A DNA stretch of 64,000 nucleotides from Klebsiella pneumoniae. Its GTDB lineage: Bacteria; Verrucomicrobiota; Verrucomicrobiia; Limisphaerales; SXTU01. This document shows positions 52,481 through 60,160 of this stretch, piece after piece. The position numbers were made by a program, and so were the translations under genes. Numbering within the stretch: the stretch's first letter is position 1; each line of letters starts with the position of its first letter. The notes beneath the pieces are model-generated. The model was not told the DNA's origin and made no database searches. It saw nothing but the letters and a program-made list of their open reading frames with translations. The stretch spans positions 1 to 64,000 of the forward strand of contig CALQJI020000016.1 in NCBI GenBank assembly GCA_943330855.2. The letters are read 5' to 3'.

Positions 52481-53296
52481 GTGTATCTGAATTACTACGG
52501 ACTCCGCGAGCCGCCGTTCAACATCAACCCGAACCCGCGGCTCCTCTTCTACAGCGCGAAGCATCGTGAGGCGCTGAACCATCTGCTCTACGGCATCCGG
52601 GAGCGCAAGGGCTTCGTGCAACTCACCGGCGAAGTGGGCGCGGGCAAGACCACCATCTGCCGTGCGCTGCTGGAGCACCTCGGCCCCAATTACGCGACCG
52701 CGCTCATCCTCAACCCGGTCCTGAACTCCGACCAGTTGATGAAGGCCATCGCGATGGAGTTCGGCCTGCAAGTGAAAGGCATGGACCGGCTGGAGACCGT
52801 CGCGTCGTTGAACCAGTTTCTCCTCGACCAAGTGATGAAGGGGCACGACGCCGTGCTCATCATCGACGAGGCGCAGGACCTCACGCCGGAGTTGCTCGAG
52901 CAAGTGCGCCTGCTCTCCAACCTCGAGACCGACGACAGAAAACTCCTCCAAATCATCCTGCTAGGCCAACCGGAGCTGCGCGACCGGCTGAACAAACACG
53001 AACTTCGGCAACTCCGCCAGCGCATCACCGTGCGCTACCACCTCGCCCCACTCACACCGCGCGAGGTCGCCCAATACATCCAGCATCGCCTCGCGGCTTG
53101 CGGCGCAAATGGCTCGCCCTATTTCAGCTCACCCGCCGTCTGGCGCATTCACCGCTACAGCGGCGGCATCCCGCGCCTCGTCAACGCACTAGCAGACAAG
53201 TGCCTCTTGGCGGCCTTTGTGCAAAAGCGCGACCGTGTGAACTTCAACATGGTCGGCACCGCCATCCGCGAACTCGAGGGCCGCATCCGCGTATGA
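52481..53296 (+). CDS. ExeA/GspA-type AAA ATPase
   Basis: 271 aa from a GTG. YYGLREPPFNINPNPRLLF is the ExeA-type N-terminus; Walker A GEVGAGKTT is at about 50-58 and Walker B AVLIIDEAQDL near 127. The arginine-rich LRQRITVRYHLAPLTPREVAQYI and the lid (GGIPRLVNALADKCLLAAF) follow. There is no peptidoglycan-binding extension, so it is shorter than ExeA itself. ExeA with ExeB assists placement of type II secretion or pseudopilus machinery in the cell wall. Its stop overlaps the next start (ATGA), so translation with the GspB-like partner is coupled. Confidence 0.88.
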   Translation: MYLNYYGLREPPFNINPNPRLLFYSAKHREALNHLLYGIRERKGFVQLTGEVGAGKTTICRALLEHLGPNYATALILNPVLNSDQLMKAIAMEFGLQVKGMDRLETVASLNQFLLDQVMKGHDAVLIIDEAQDLTPELLEQVRLLSNLETDDRKLLQIILLGQPELRDRLNKHELRQLRQRITVRYHLAPLTPREVAQYIQHRLAACGANGSPYFSSPAVWRIHRYSGGIPRLVNALADKCLLAAFVQKRDRVNFNMVGTAIRELEGRIRV

Positions 53297-54099
53297 GCCT
53301 CATCAACGAAGCCTTGAAGCGAGCGAGCGAGGCTCAGAACCAGGCGCAAGGGCGCCCGCGTGGACCCAAGGGCGTCGAGGATTTGCCGGTGCCGATGATG
53401 CCTACCCGCAGCCGCGAGCGCCCCTCGTGGATGCCAGTGGCTGGGATTGGATTACTCATCATCGCGTTGCTCAGTGCTTCCGGTTTTTTCTTTTTCCAGT
53501 GGTGGGCGGAGCGGAAGGCCTGGCAACCCTACGCCACTGAGAACATTGATGAGAACGGTATGCCGATCACCAATTTAGTCGCCGTTGCAGAACCAACTAA
53601 GTTCACCCCGCCCTTCCCTGCCCAAGGCTCTAACTCGACCGATCCGACCGCCACTAATCCACCGCCGACGGTCAAGATTGACCGCAATCCGCCCAACTTT
53701 CCGATGGTCGCCACCGTCGTCCCAGCCGTCCCAGTCATGGCGACCAACCCCGTCGTCCCGCCACCCATTCCGCAGCCGCCCATTCCACCGCCGCCCATTC
53801 CACCGCCGCCCACCCCGATCCCTCTGGCTAACCTCGAACCACCGGCGGTTCCCATGACAAATGCGCCGCCCGTTCCCAAGCCGGTTGTTCCCCCAGTCTT
53901 CCCGCCCGCCACCGTCGAGTTCCCCGAACTGAAACTTCAAGGCATCAGCCGCGGCAAGAAGAAGACCTTTGTCACCATGAACGGAAAGACCGTCTCCTTG
54001 GGCGACCGCATCGAGGGCGTGACCTTGCTCAAGATTGACGCGGACAGTGTGACCGTCGAAAAGGGCGGGGCGAAACGCGAGTTGTTCCTCCTGCGATGA
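53293..54099 (+). CDS. GspB-like proline-rich inner-membrane protein
   Basis: 268 aa. MSLINEALKRASEAQNQAQG is the standard ExeB/GspB N-terminus, followed by one TM helix (AGIGLLIIALLSASGFFFF, about 50-68). A long Pro-rich periplasmic stretch (about 100-205) carries repeated PPPIPQPPIPPP-like runs. The C-terminal FPELKLQGISRGKKKTFVTMNGKTVSLGDRI is the GspB/PilP-type domain. It should anchor the ATPase encoded just upstream (4-nt overlap) at the inner membrane. Prepilin peptidase is about 2.2 kb away, but other type II secretion genes are absent. Confidence 0.88.
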   Translation: MSLINEALKRASEAQNQAQGRPRGPKGVEDLPVPMMPTRSRERPSWMPVAGIGLLIIALLSASGFFFFQWWAERKAWQPYATENIDENGMPITNLVAVAEPTKFTPPFPAQGSNSTDPTATNPPPTVKIDRNPPNFPMVATVVPAVPVMATNPVVPPPIPQPPIPPPPIPPPPTPIPLANLEPPAVPMTNAPPVPKPVVPPVFPPATVEFPELKLQGISRGKKKTFVTMNGKTVSLGDRIEGVTLLKIDADSVTVEKGGAKRELFLLR

Positions 54100-54178
54100 G
54101 CCGGAGCGGGAGATTTTCCCTACGCTTCGTTGATGCCCCTGCCCTGCCCGATCGAAATCCTATCCCCCACAGTTTCCC

Positions 54179-55933
54179 GTGAATCCCCACTGCGTCCTCC
54201 ACGAAGATGAGCACCTGCTGGTGGTGAACAAACCAGCCGGCTGGAACACCCACGCTCCAGCCCCCCACGCAGGCGAGGGCATCTACGATTGGCTCCGCCA
54301 CCGTGAGCCGCGCTGGGCCAGCTTGGCCATCCTCCACCGCCTCGACAAAGAGACCAGCGGCGTCCTGGTCTTCGGCAAAACGCCGCTGGCGAACAAATCC
54401 CTCACCGAGCAATTCGAGCAGCGCCGGGTCTCAAAGCGCTACCTCCTCGTCAGTGATCGCCCTCCGCCGCAGGCCGATCTCGTCGTGCGCGGCAACATCG
54501 CCCGTGACGGCAACCAATACGCCCACCTCCCCACCGACGCAGGCGGAGACCCGGCCGAAACGCGATTCCAACTCGAATCTCAAAACTCCGACCTTAAAAC
54601 TTGGACCCTAACCGCAGAGCCGTTGACTGGCCGCACGCATCAGATTCGCGTCCACGCGGCGGCGAATGGCTTTCCGATTTTGGGCGACGCGCTTTACGGT
54701 GGCGCGCGCGCTTCGCGGGTCTTCTTGCACGCGCAGGAGATTACGTTCGCCCACCCCGCCACGGGCGAGGCCATCACCATCCGCGCCCCGGCGGACTTCG
54801 CGGCCGACGCGCGCCTCAACCTGCGGCACGCGCTCGGCCTCTCACCGGTGGGGCGAGCCTCCATCGAGCCCGATATCGAGCACAGCGAGGCGAGCGCAGG
54901 GAGCATCTCGGGCGGCGACACGCCCAGCCAAGAAACTCGATGCGCTCACGCCTCCTCCGTCGGCCAATGGAGTTCGACGGAGTCTCACCCTACCGGTGAA
55001 GCGGCGGACACCACCGCCTTCCGCCTCGTTCATGGCGCGGCGGATGGCTGGCCCGGTTGGCAGGTCGAACAGCTTGGCGGCTTCCTCCTCTCACAATCCG
55101 AGGCCGCTCTCACCGCCGCACAAACCACCCAGCTCTCCGCGTGCCTTGCCCAGCTCGGTCTGCGCGGGGCCTATCACAAGCACCTCGACCGCTATGTGCG
55201 CGACACCAAGGCCGCACAGGCATCGCCCCAACTCGTCCTTGGCGAGCCTGCTCCGGAGCGCTTCCCCGTGCGCGAGAACGGCCTTCAGTTTGAACTCAGC
55301 TTCACCGAGGGCTACAGCTACGGCCTATTCCTCGACCAGCGCGATAACCGCCGCCGCCTACTCACGGGCCACATCGCGGCGGAGTTCCCCTTCACCCTTC
55401 ACTCATCACCTTGCACCGTCCTCAACTGCTTCTCCTACTCCTGCGCCTTCTCCGTCGCTGCGGCCAAAGCAGGCGCTCGCACCACGAGCCTCGACCTCTC
55501 GAAGAAATATCTGGAATGGGGTCGGCGGAACTTCGCGCTGAACGGACTCGACCCGGCAGCGCACGACTTCATCTACGGCGACGTGTTCGACTGGCTGCGA
55601 CGGCTGGCGAAGAAAGGCCGGCAGTTCGATGCCGTGCTGCTGGACCCACCGACCTTCTCGCAGTCAAAGGAAAGCGGCGTCTTCCGCGCCGGGAAGGATT
55701 ACGGACGTCTCGTCGCGCTCGCGCTGCCGCTGCTGAAGCCGGGGGGAATTCTCTTCGCCTCGACGAACTGCACGACGCTCTCACCCGAGGAATTCCTCGC
55801 CACTCTCGAAGTGACGGTCCAGCAGGCGGGGAGGCGCATTACCCGACAGCACTACGTCCCGCAACCCCCGGACTTCCCCATCACCCGCGACGAGCCAGCG
55901 CACTTGAAGACGGTGTGGCTGCGGGTGAGTTGA
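54179..55933 (+). CDS. Pseudouridine synthase (RluA) - class I methyltransferase (RlmI-like) fusion
   Basis: 584 aa from a GTG. Residues 1-210 are an RluA pseudouridine synthase with catalytic Asp in HRLDKETSG, plus GRTHQIRVH and GDALYGG. Residues 275-584 are an RlmI/YccW-like SAM methyltransferase: FQLDQRDNRRRL-like FLDQRDNRRRL, VLNCFSYSCAFSVAAAKAGA, LDLSKKYLEWGRRNFALNG, DAVLLDPPTFSQSKESG. Both halves act on rRNA or tRNA in their families. Residues about 222-274 between them are encoded by a family C inverted-repeat element. Residues about 130-144 and 402-414 are encoded by 7-nt arrays. The last 23 codons are repeated twice downstream in a 148-bp tandem triplication. Two separate genes may have become fused; the frame is intact. 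Confidence 0.85.
   Translation: MNPHCVLHEDEHLLVVNKPAGWNTHAPAPHAGEGIYDWLRHREPRWASLAILHRLDKETSGVLVFGKTPLANKSLTEQFEQRRVSKRYLLVSDRPPPQADLVVRGNIARDGNQYAHLPTDAGGDPAETRFQLESQNSDLKTWTLTAEPLTGRTHQIRVHAAANGFPILGDALYGGARASRVFLHAQEITFAHPATGEAITIRAPADFAADARLNLRHALGLSPVGRASIEPDIEHSEASAGSISGGDTPSQETRCAHASSVGQWSSTESHPTGEAADTTAFRLVHGAADGWPGWQVEQLGGFLLSQSEAALTAAQTTQLSACLAQLGLRGAYHKHLDRYVRDTKAAQASPQLVLGEPAPERFPVRENGLQFELSFTEGYSYGLFLDQRDNRRRLLTGHIAAEFPFTLHSSPCTVLNCFSYSCAFSVAAAKAGARTTSLDLSKKYLEWGRRNFALNGLDPAAHDFIYGDVFDWLRRLAKKGRQFDAVLLDPPTFSQSKESGVFRAGKDYGRLVALALPLLKPGGILFASTNCTTLSPEEFLATLEVTVQQAGRRITRQHYVPQPPDFPITRDEPAHLKTVWLRVS
54568..54609. repeat. 7-nt array inside the RluA domain
   Basis: Six units in exact register, beginning CCAACTC GAATCTC. 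It is in frame and encodes the loop peptide LESQNSDLKTWTL within the pseudouridine synthase domain. Confidence 0.65.
54842..54999. repeat. MITE-like element, family C copy 2, inside a coding region
   Basis: 158 bp with 28-bp arms (54842-54869 and 54972-54999), five mismatches. Reversed, its interior also aligns with the element at 46950-47104, including GAGATGCTC and CTCGCCTCGCT words. It is read in frame as about 53 residues joining the two enzyme domains. Confidence 0.88.
55384..55418. repeat. 7-nt array inside the methyltransferase domain
   Basis: Four to five units in register, such as TTCACCC TTCACTC. It is in frame, encoding FPFTLHSSPCTV just before the SAM-binding LNCFSYSCAF motif. 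Confidence 0.65.
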
Positions 55934-56304
55934 GCCTCGTAGTCGCAGGCTTCAGCCTGCACTTGGCTGCACCCGTATTCGCAACCTGAAGGTTGCGACT
56001 ACGCAGCCCGTAACCCCGGACTTCCCCATCACCCGCGACGAGCCTGCGCACTTGAAGACGGTCTGGCTGCGGGTGAGTTAAGGCTCGTAGTCGCAGGCTT
56101 CAGCCTGCGCTTGGCTACTCCCGCATTCGCAACCTGAAGGTCGCGCCTACGCAGCCCGTAACCCCGGACTTCCCCATCACCCGCGACGAGCCTGCGCACT
56201 TGAAGACGGTCTGGCTGCGGGTGAGTTAAGGCTCGTAGTCGCAGGCTTCAGCCTGCGCTTGGCTGCTCCCGCATTCGCAACCTGAAGGTTGCGACTACGT
56301 AGCA
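55864..56304. repeat. 148-bp tandem triplication spanning the fusion gene's 3' end
   Basis: Three copies with an exact 148-bp period (markers CCCCGGACTTCCCC at 55866, 56014 and 56162). Each unit holds the last about 23 codons and stop of the gene plus an inverted repeat (GTAGTCGCAGGCTTC ... GGTTGCGACTAC). Only the first copy is joined to the gene. The array reaches to 13 nt from the prepilin peptidase stop at 56318. Confidence 0.93.
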
Positions 56305-56317
56305 CGGCGTTGCGACT

Positions 56318-57436
56318 TCACCGAGCCAGTAGCCAATTCACGATGTTTCCCCGTCCGAACAGCCAGATGACCGCCGCGACCGCGATGTAGGGGCCGTAAG
56401 GCAACCGGCTGGACCACTCCCGCCGCCCGCAGACAATGAGCGAAACGCCCACCACCGAGCCGATGATGGCGCTGACCATCAGCGAGAACACCACCGCCGG
56501 CCAACCGAGGAACGCGCCAATGGCCGCCATGAATTTCACATCCCCGAATCCCATCGCCTCGCGCGGCAACACGAGCGCACTCGTCACGGCCTCCATGTGA
56601 TGCACCGTCGAGGGGTCGAACTCATCCGTCCCCACGCGCAGCTTCGTGGGCGAGAGCCGCACCTCCACGTTCCAATACGACCGGTCCACCATCTCCAGCC
56701 GCGTGGCGCGGAACACCACGGTATCGGTCTGACGGTAGAAGAGTTCCTCGTAGCTCACCGGGCCGGTCGGCAGGAGCAGCTCACTTTCAGTGAACGTGAC
56801 CACCGAGTTCTCCGGCAGCGCGACGCGCTCCTGACCGAAGAGCAATTTGCCCAAGCGCAGGATGCCGTAAATCAGCCCGCCGCCCGCCGCTGCGCCGATG
56901 GCCGCCGCCTTCAGCCCATCCGCCGCCTTCAGTCCGCCGTGGATTTCCGGAAACAGCCCCGACAGCACCACGCCCACCGCGATGCCGCCCAGCGTGATTT
57001 CATCCGGGATAATGAAGTGCTCGAAGTCAATGAACGTGGCGACAATGAAGCCCGACAACAGCACGCAATAGATGACGGGCTCAGCGAAACCCGTGGGCGA
57101 GCTGATGCTCTGCGCGCCGAAGTGCAGCCAAGTCGCTAGAAACGTGAGGCCCGTGAGCAGCTCGACGGCGAAGTAACGCGGCGAGATGGGCGCGGCGCAG
57201 TTCGCGCACTTGCCCCGCAGCCACAGCCACGTCGCGAGCGGGATGTTGAGGTAGCCGGGGATTTGATACTGGCAGTGCGGACAATGTGACGGGGGCGAAA
57301 CAACGCTCTGGCCCAGCGGCATCCGGTGGATGCACACGTTCAGGAAACTGCCGACGATACAGCCGAACACGAAGAAGGTGAACGACCAGAAGTGGAACGG
57401 CACAGCGGCCAGCGTGGAGGGTTCAGGCGCGGCCAT
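56318..57436 (-). CDS. Prepilin peptidase/N-methyltransferase (A24) with a long insertion
   Basis: 372 aa from the ATG at 57436, against about 260 for a typical PilD. The N-terminal methyltransferase zinc site is intact: Cys52 and Cys55 (CPHC), Cys77 and Cys80 (CANC). First catalytic Asp is in FIDFEHFIIPDE near 143; the second is in the GFGDVK motif (MGFGDVKFMA near 312). An inserted segment of about 100 residues between them (GQERVALPENSV to VLPREA) is not in enterobacterial PilD. It cleaves and methylates type IV pilins and pseudopilins. It overlaps the upstream aroE stop by 14 nt. Confidence 0.9.
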   Translation of the reverse strand: MAAPEPSTLAAVPFHFWSFTFFVFGCIVGSFLNVCIHRMPLGQSVVSPPSHCPHCQYQIPGYLNIPLATWLWLRGKCANCAAPISPRYFAVELLTGLTFLATWLHFGAQSISSPTGFAEPVIYCVLLSGFIVATFIDFEHFIIPDEITLGGIAVGVVLSGLFPEIHGGLKAADGLKAAAIGAAAGGGLIYGILRLGKLLFGQERVALPENSVVTFTESELLLPTGPVSYEELFYRQTDTVVFRATRLEMVDRSYWNVEVRLSPTKLRVGTDEFDPSTVHHMEAVTSALVLPREAMGFGDVKFMAAIGAFLGWPAVVFSLMVSAIIGSVVGVSLIVCGRREWSSRLPYGPYIAVAAVIWLFGRGNIVNWLLAR

Positions 57437-58343
57437 AAATATTCCTAAGCAACGCCGCACGCATCAGCTCCACGGGGGCGGGCTGGCCGGTCCAAATCTC
57501 CAGCGCCTTCGTGCCCTGATAGAGCAACATCCCGAGGCCGTTCGCCACCTGGCAGCCAGCGGCCTTCGCGGCGCGGAGCAACGGCGTCTCGGCCGGCCGG
57601 TAAATCATGTCGTAGACTTTGCGGGCTTGGGACAACGCGAATTGCGTCCCGTCCAGCGGCGAGCCGTCGCCGGGTTTCAGTCCGAGGGAGGTGGCGTTCA
57701 ACACGAGATCAACCTCCGCCTCCGGCCAGCCCACCCGCACACACACCGTCGGGAAGCGCGTGAGAATCTCGGCGGCAACTTCCTCCGCCTTGCTCGCCGT
57801 CCGGTTGACGAGCCAGAGCGTGGCGACTCCTTCGGAAGCCAGCTTGAGCGCCGCCGTGCGGCCCGCGCCGCCCGCACCCAGCAGGAGCACACTCGCGCCG
57901 CGCGGCTCGAAGCCGAGGTCTTCGCGCAGCGAACGCGTGATGGCATCGGCATCGGTGTTGTAGCCGACGGTGCGCAAATCGCCGACTTCGTGTGGGTTCA
58001 ATTTCCCCAGCGGCTGCCACGCGCCGGACGCGTCCTTCGCCTCGAAGCGCACGGTGTTCACCGCCCCCCAAGTCCGCGCGGAGGCATCGAGTTCATCCAC
58101 CATGTCCACGGCCAGCAGCTTGTGCGGGACAGTGAGATTGAGGCCAATGAACTTCATCGCCTGCGCGCCTGCGATGGCCGCGCGCAACTGGTCGGGATGC
58201 ACGTCGCAGGCAAGATAACGCCAGTCGAGCCCCAGCGCGGCGAGCGCGGGATTGTGCATGGCGGGAGAAGCGGAGTGCTGGACAGGATGGCCATAGACCG
58301 CGCAAAAGCGCGTGCTGGCGCAGAGTTCAGCTGGAGCGGACAC
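57423..58343 (-). CDS. aroE: Shikimate dehydrogenase (NADP+)
   Basis: 306 aa. FCAVYGHPVQHSASPAMHN is the shikimate-binding N-terminus, with catalytic Lys75 in NLTVPHK and the partner Asp in YNTDADAI. The NADP fold has GAGGAGRTAALKLA followed by LVNRTASKA, whose Arg favours NADP. It reduces 3-dehydroshikimate in the chorismate pathway. It overlaps the start of the prepilin peptidase gene by 14 nt and is presumably co-transcribed with it. The start at 58343 lies just after a 7-nt repeat array. Confidence 0.95.
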   Translation of the reverse strand: MSAPAELCASTRFCAVYGHPVQHSASPAMHNPALAALGLDWRYLACDVHPDQLRAAIAGAQAMKFIGLNLTVPHKLLAVDMVDELDASARTWGAVNTVRFEAKDASGAWQPLGKLNPHEVGDLRTVGYNTDADAITRSLREDLGFEPRGASVLLLGAGGAGRTAALKLASEGVATLWLVNRTASKAEEVAAEILTRFPTVCVRVGWPEAEVDLVLNATSLGLKPGDGSPLDGTQFALSQARKVYDMIYRPAETPLLRAAKAAGCQVANGLGMLLYQGTKALEIWTGQPAPVELMRAALLRNIYGRA

Positions 58344-58360
58344 GCGGCGGACAGTAGGAG

Positions 58361-58388
58361 TTCAGCCTTCAAAGTTCAAAGTTCAAAG
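58361..58388. repeat. 7-nt tandem array upstream of aroE
   Basis: Three identical TTCAAAG units preceded by one TTCAGCC, in exact register. It lies between the aroE start and the stop of the nuclease-fold gene. Confidence 0.85.
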
Positions 58389-58411
58389 TCGGGGGAACCT
58401 CACGCCCGGAG

Positions 58412-59332
58412 CTACCTGTCGGGGCGCAGCGAGAAGGTGACCAGCACCGGCCGGTGATCGGAAGCCTCACGCCACCACGGGAGCGCGAGGACACACGTCT
58501 GCTCCGGCACGACACGGGCGGCGAGGGCGCGGTTCGCCAGCACGTAGTCGAAGCGCGAGTAGGTGTCCTCGCGGTTGTAGAAATAGGTCCACGTCACGTT
58601 TGCAGCGGTGCGCTGAAGCGGTGCGTCGGGCGCGGCTCGCGTGGCTTCCTCCGGCCGCAAGTCCACAAGCGCGGTGCGCCCACGCCCGATGACGGTGCGG
58701 ATGGGCTTGGCCCCGCGCGTGTCGTTGAGGTCGCCCACGACGAGGAGCGGGGCGTCGGGGCTGGCCTTGAGCCGCGCGTCGATTTTCTCGCGAAGCAGAA
58801 GCGCCTCCTGTTCGCGCAACTCGGCTTGGTCCGCCTCGGTCACAGGGCGTTTGGACTTCAAGTGCGCAGCCAGCAGAGTGAGCTGAAACTGTGGCGTGAC
58901 TTGGATATCCATCTCCACAAAACCCCGGCTCACGCGGAAGCGTCGGCCATTGAGCAGGAAGCTGTCGTCCGTGTGCGGTCGGCGCGCGACGATGGGAAAC
59001 CGGCTCAGGACGGCGACGTGGATATTCGTGTCGCGGCCGCTGATGTGCTCCCAGTGCGGGTAGTCGAGGCCGGCGGTTTGCAGGCTGGCGCGAAGCTCCA
59101 GCAGCGCGTTGGTGCTGCCCATCTCTTGAAGCGCGACGACATCCGCGCGCAAGGTCAAGAGTGTGTCACGCACCTTGGCCTTGGCCTCGGCGGTTTTTGC
59201 AGTGCGCCCCGGCACCGGGCCGTCGAGGTAGTTCTCGACGTTGTAGGTCGCCACACTGAAGCGCTCCGCAGCTCCATCCCCGGTCGCCAGCAGCCAGGCT
59301 GCGGCAAGCAGGAACAGGAGACGGGGACGCAT
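58412..59332 (-). CDS. Secreted endonuclease/exonuclease/phosphatase-fold protein
   Basis: 306 aa from the ATG at 59332; upstream reading passes through an inverted repeat and is not used. Signal peptide LLFLLAAAWLLATG. EEP-fold motifs: FSVATYNVENYLDG, VALQEMGSTNAL (Glu), LLVVGDLNDTRGAKP (Asp, Asn), YSRFDYVLANRAL and ASDHRPVLVTF (Asp-His). The family hydrolyses phosphodiesters in nucleic acids, inositol phosphates or lipids; secreted PVC members have unknown substrates. It runs toward aroE with a 7-nt array between, 68 nt before the aroE start. Confidence 0.88.
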   Translation of the reverse strand: MRPRLLFLLAAAWLLATGDGAAERFSVATYNVENYLDGPVPGRTAKTAEAKAKVRDTLLTLRADVVALQEMGSTNALLELRASLQTAGLDYPHWEHISGRDTNIHVAVLSRFPIVARRPHTDDSFLLNGRRFRVSRGFVEMDIQVTPQFQLTLLAAHLKSKRPVTEADQAELREQEALLLREKIDARLKASPDAPLLVVGDLNDTRGAKPIRTVIGRGRTALVDLRPEEATRAAPDAPLQRTAANVTWTYFYNREDTYSRFDYVLANRALAARVVPEQTCVLALPWWREASDHRPVLVTFSLRPDR

Positions 59333-59394
59333 GGGTCGCAGGTTTAGGTAAAAGCCCGGCGGCGGCAAGCGCATCTCAGACAGAGGAGGGAGAG

Positions 59395-59488
59395 TTGCCC
59401 GCGGATGACACGGATGACGCGGATGGAGAAGAGCGCGGGAACGAACGGCCTTGGCTTTATCCGGGTCATCCGGGTCATCTGCGGGCAA
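59395..59488. repeat. Hyphenated inverted repeat with 9-bp internal repeats
   Basis: 30-bp arms (59395-59424 and 59459-59488) with three mismatches and a 34-nt middle. Each arm repeats CGGATGACx at a 9-nt period. It lies in the divergent region between the nuclease-fold gene and the Fe-S carrier gene. Confidence 0.88.
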
Positions 59489-59550
59489 ATAATCTACCCC
59501 CCGCGTTTGACACCCGGCAGCGCCGACCCTACGTTCGGGCCAGAACTCAG

Positions 59551-59901
59551 ATGAGCACCGCCACCGCCACCGAATCCGTCCTCAGTCTCACGCCCAGCGC
59601 CGCCGAGCAGGTCAAGACCATGCTCGCGAATGAAAAGGACAGCGCCGGGAAAATCCTCCGTGTCTATGTCGAGAAGGGCGGCTGCTCCGGCATGCAATAC
59701 GGCATGGTCTTCGATGAGCAGCGCGATGGAGATGTGGCGGACGAGTTCCACGGCGTGGGTGTGCTCACGGACGCCATCAGCGCCGACCTTCTGCGCGGCT
59801 GCGTCATTGACTACAAAGACGAGATGACCGGCGGCGGGTTTAAGATTTCCAATCCTAACGCCAAGCAAAGCTGCGGCTGTGGGAAGTCCTTTGAGGCCTA
59901 G
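59551..59901 (+). CDS. A-type iron-sulfur carrier (IscA/SufA/ErpA family)
   Basis: 116 aa from the ATG at 59551. The HesB-like fold shows SLTPSAAEQVKTMLANE, LRVYVEKGGCSGMQYGM, IDYKDEMTGGGFKISNPNA and SCGCGKSFEA. The three conserved ligands are Cys45, Cys108 and Cys110. It carries or assembles 4Fe-4S clusters for client proteins; which of ErpA, IscA or SufA it equals cannot be told. No isc or suf genes are adjacent. ThiC, a 4Fe-4S enzyme, is encoded 1.5 kb downstream. A clear terminator follows. Confidence 0.93.
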   Translation: MSTATATESVLSLTPSAAEQVKTMLANEKDSAGKILRVYVEKGGCSGMQYGMVFDEQRDGDVADEFHGVGVLTDAISADLLRGCVIDYKDEMTGGGFKISNPNAKQSCGCGKSFEA

Positions 59902-59933
59902 CCCGACTTGATCAATTGGCGCAGGCCGACCCA

Positions 59934-59968
59934 GCCCTTCCGTGCGATGCGGAAGGGCGCTTCGTTTT
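59934..59968 (+). terminator. Terminator of the Fe-S carrier gene
   Basis: GCCCTTCCG (59934-59942) pairs perfectly with CGGAAGGGC (59950-59958), loop TGCGATG, followed by GCTTCGTTTTC. It begins 33 nt after the stop. Confidence 0.8.
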
Positions 59969-60017
59969 CAGGGGACAGCCGAGTCATCAACCACGGATGG
60001 GCTGGCTCGGATTGATT

Positions 60018-60085
60018 GGCCGCGAAAGAGCGCAGAGGTCGCAAAGAATTTCCATCCCCGCTTCTCTCTGTGCCCTCTTGTGGCA
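60018..60085. repeat. Degenerate inverted repeat
   Basis: GGCCGCGAAAGAGCGCAGAGG (60018-60038) approximately matches the complement of 60064-60085. CACAGAG/CGCAAAG-type words recur at 23205-23275. Confidence 0.5.
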
Positions 60086-60116
60086 AAACTCTTTCTTCGT
60101 CCGTGTCCGTGACCGG

Positions 60117-60151
60117 TTTTGAACCTTGAACTTTGAACCCCGAACTTTGAA
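60117..60151. repeat. 7-nt tandem array upstream of the Gfo/Idh gene
   Basis: Five units in exact register, including CCTTGAA CTTTGAA. It ends 9 nt before the ATG at 60161. Confidence 0.88.
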
Positions 60152-60160
60152 CGTCGCGGC

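Noticed and set aside
54842..54999. Fusion gene as two genes split at the repeat
   Set aside because: The frame is uninterrupted across the element and no good start for a separate methyltransferase was seen, so one fused CDS is preferred, though a sequencing error cannot be excluded.
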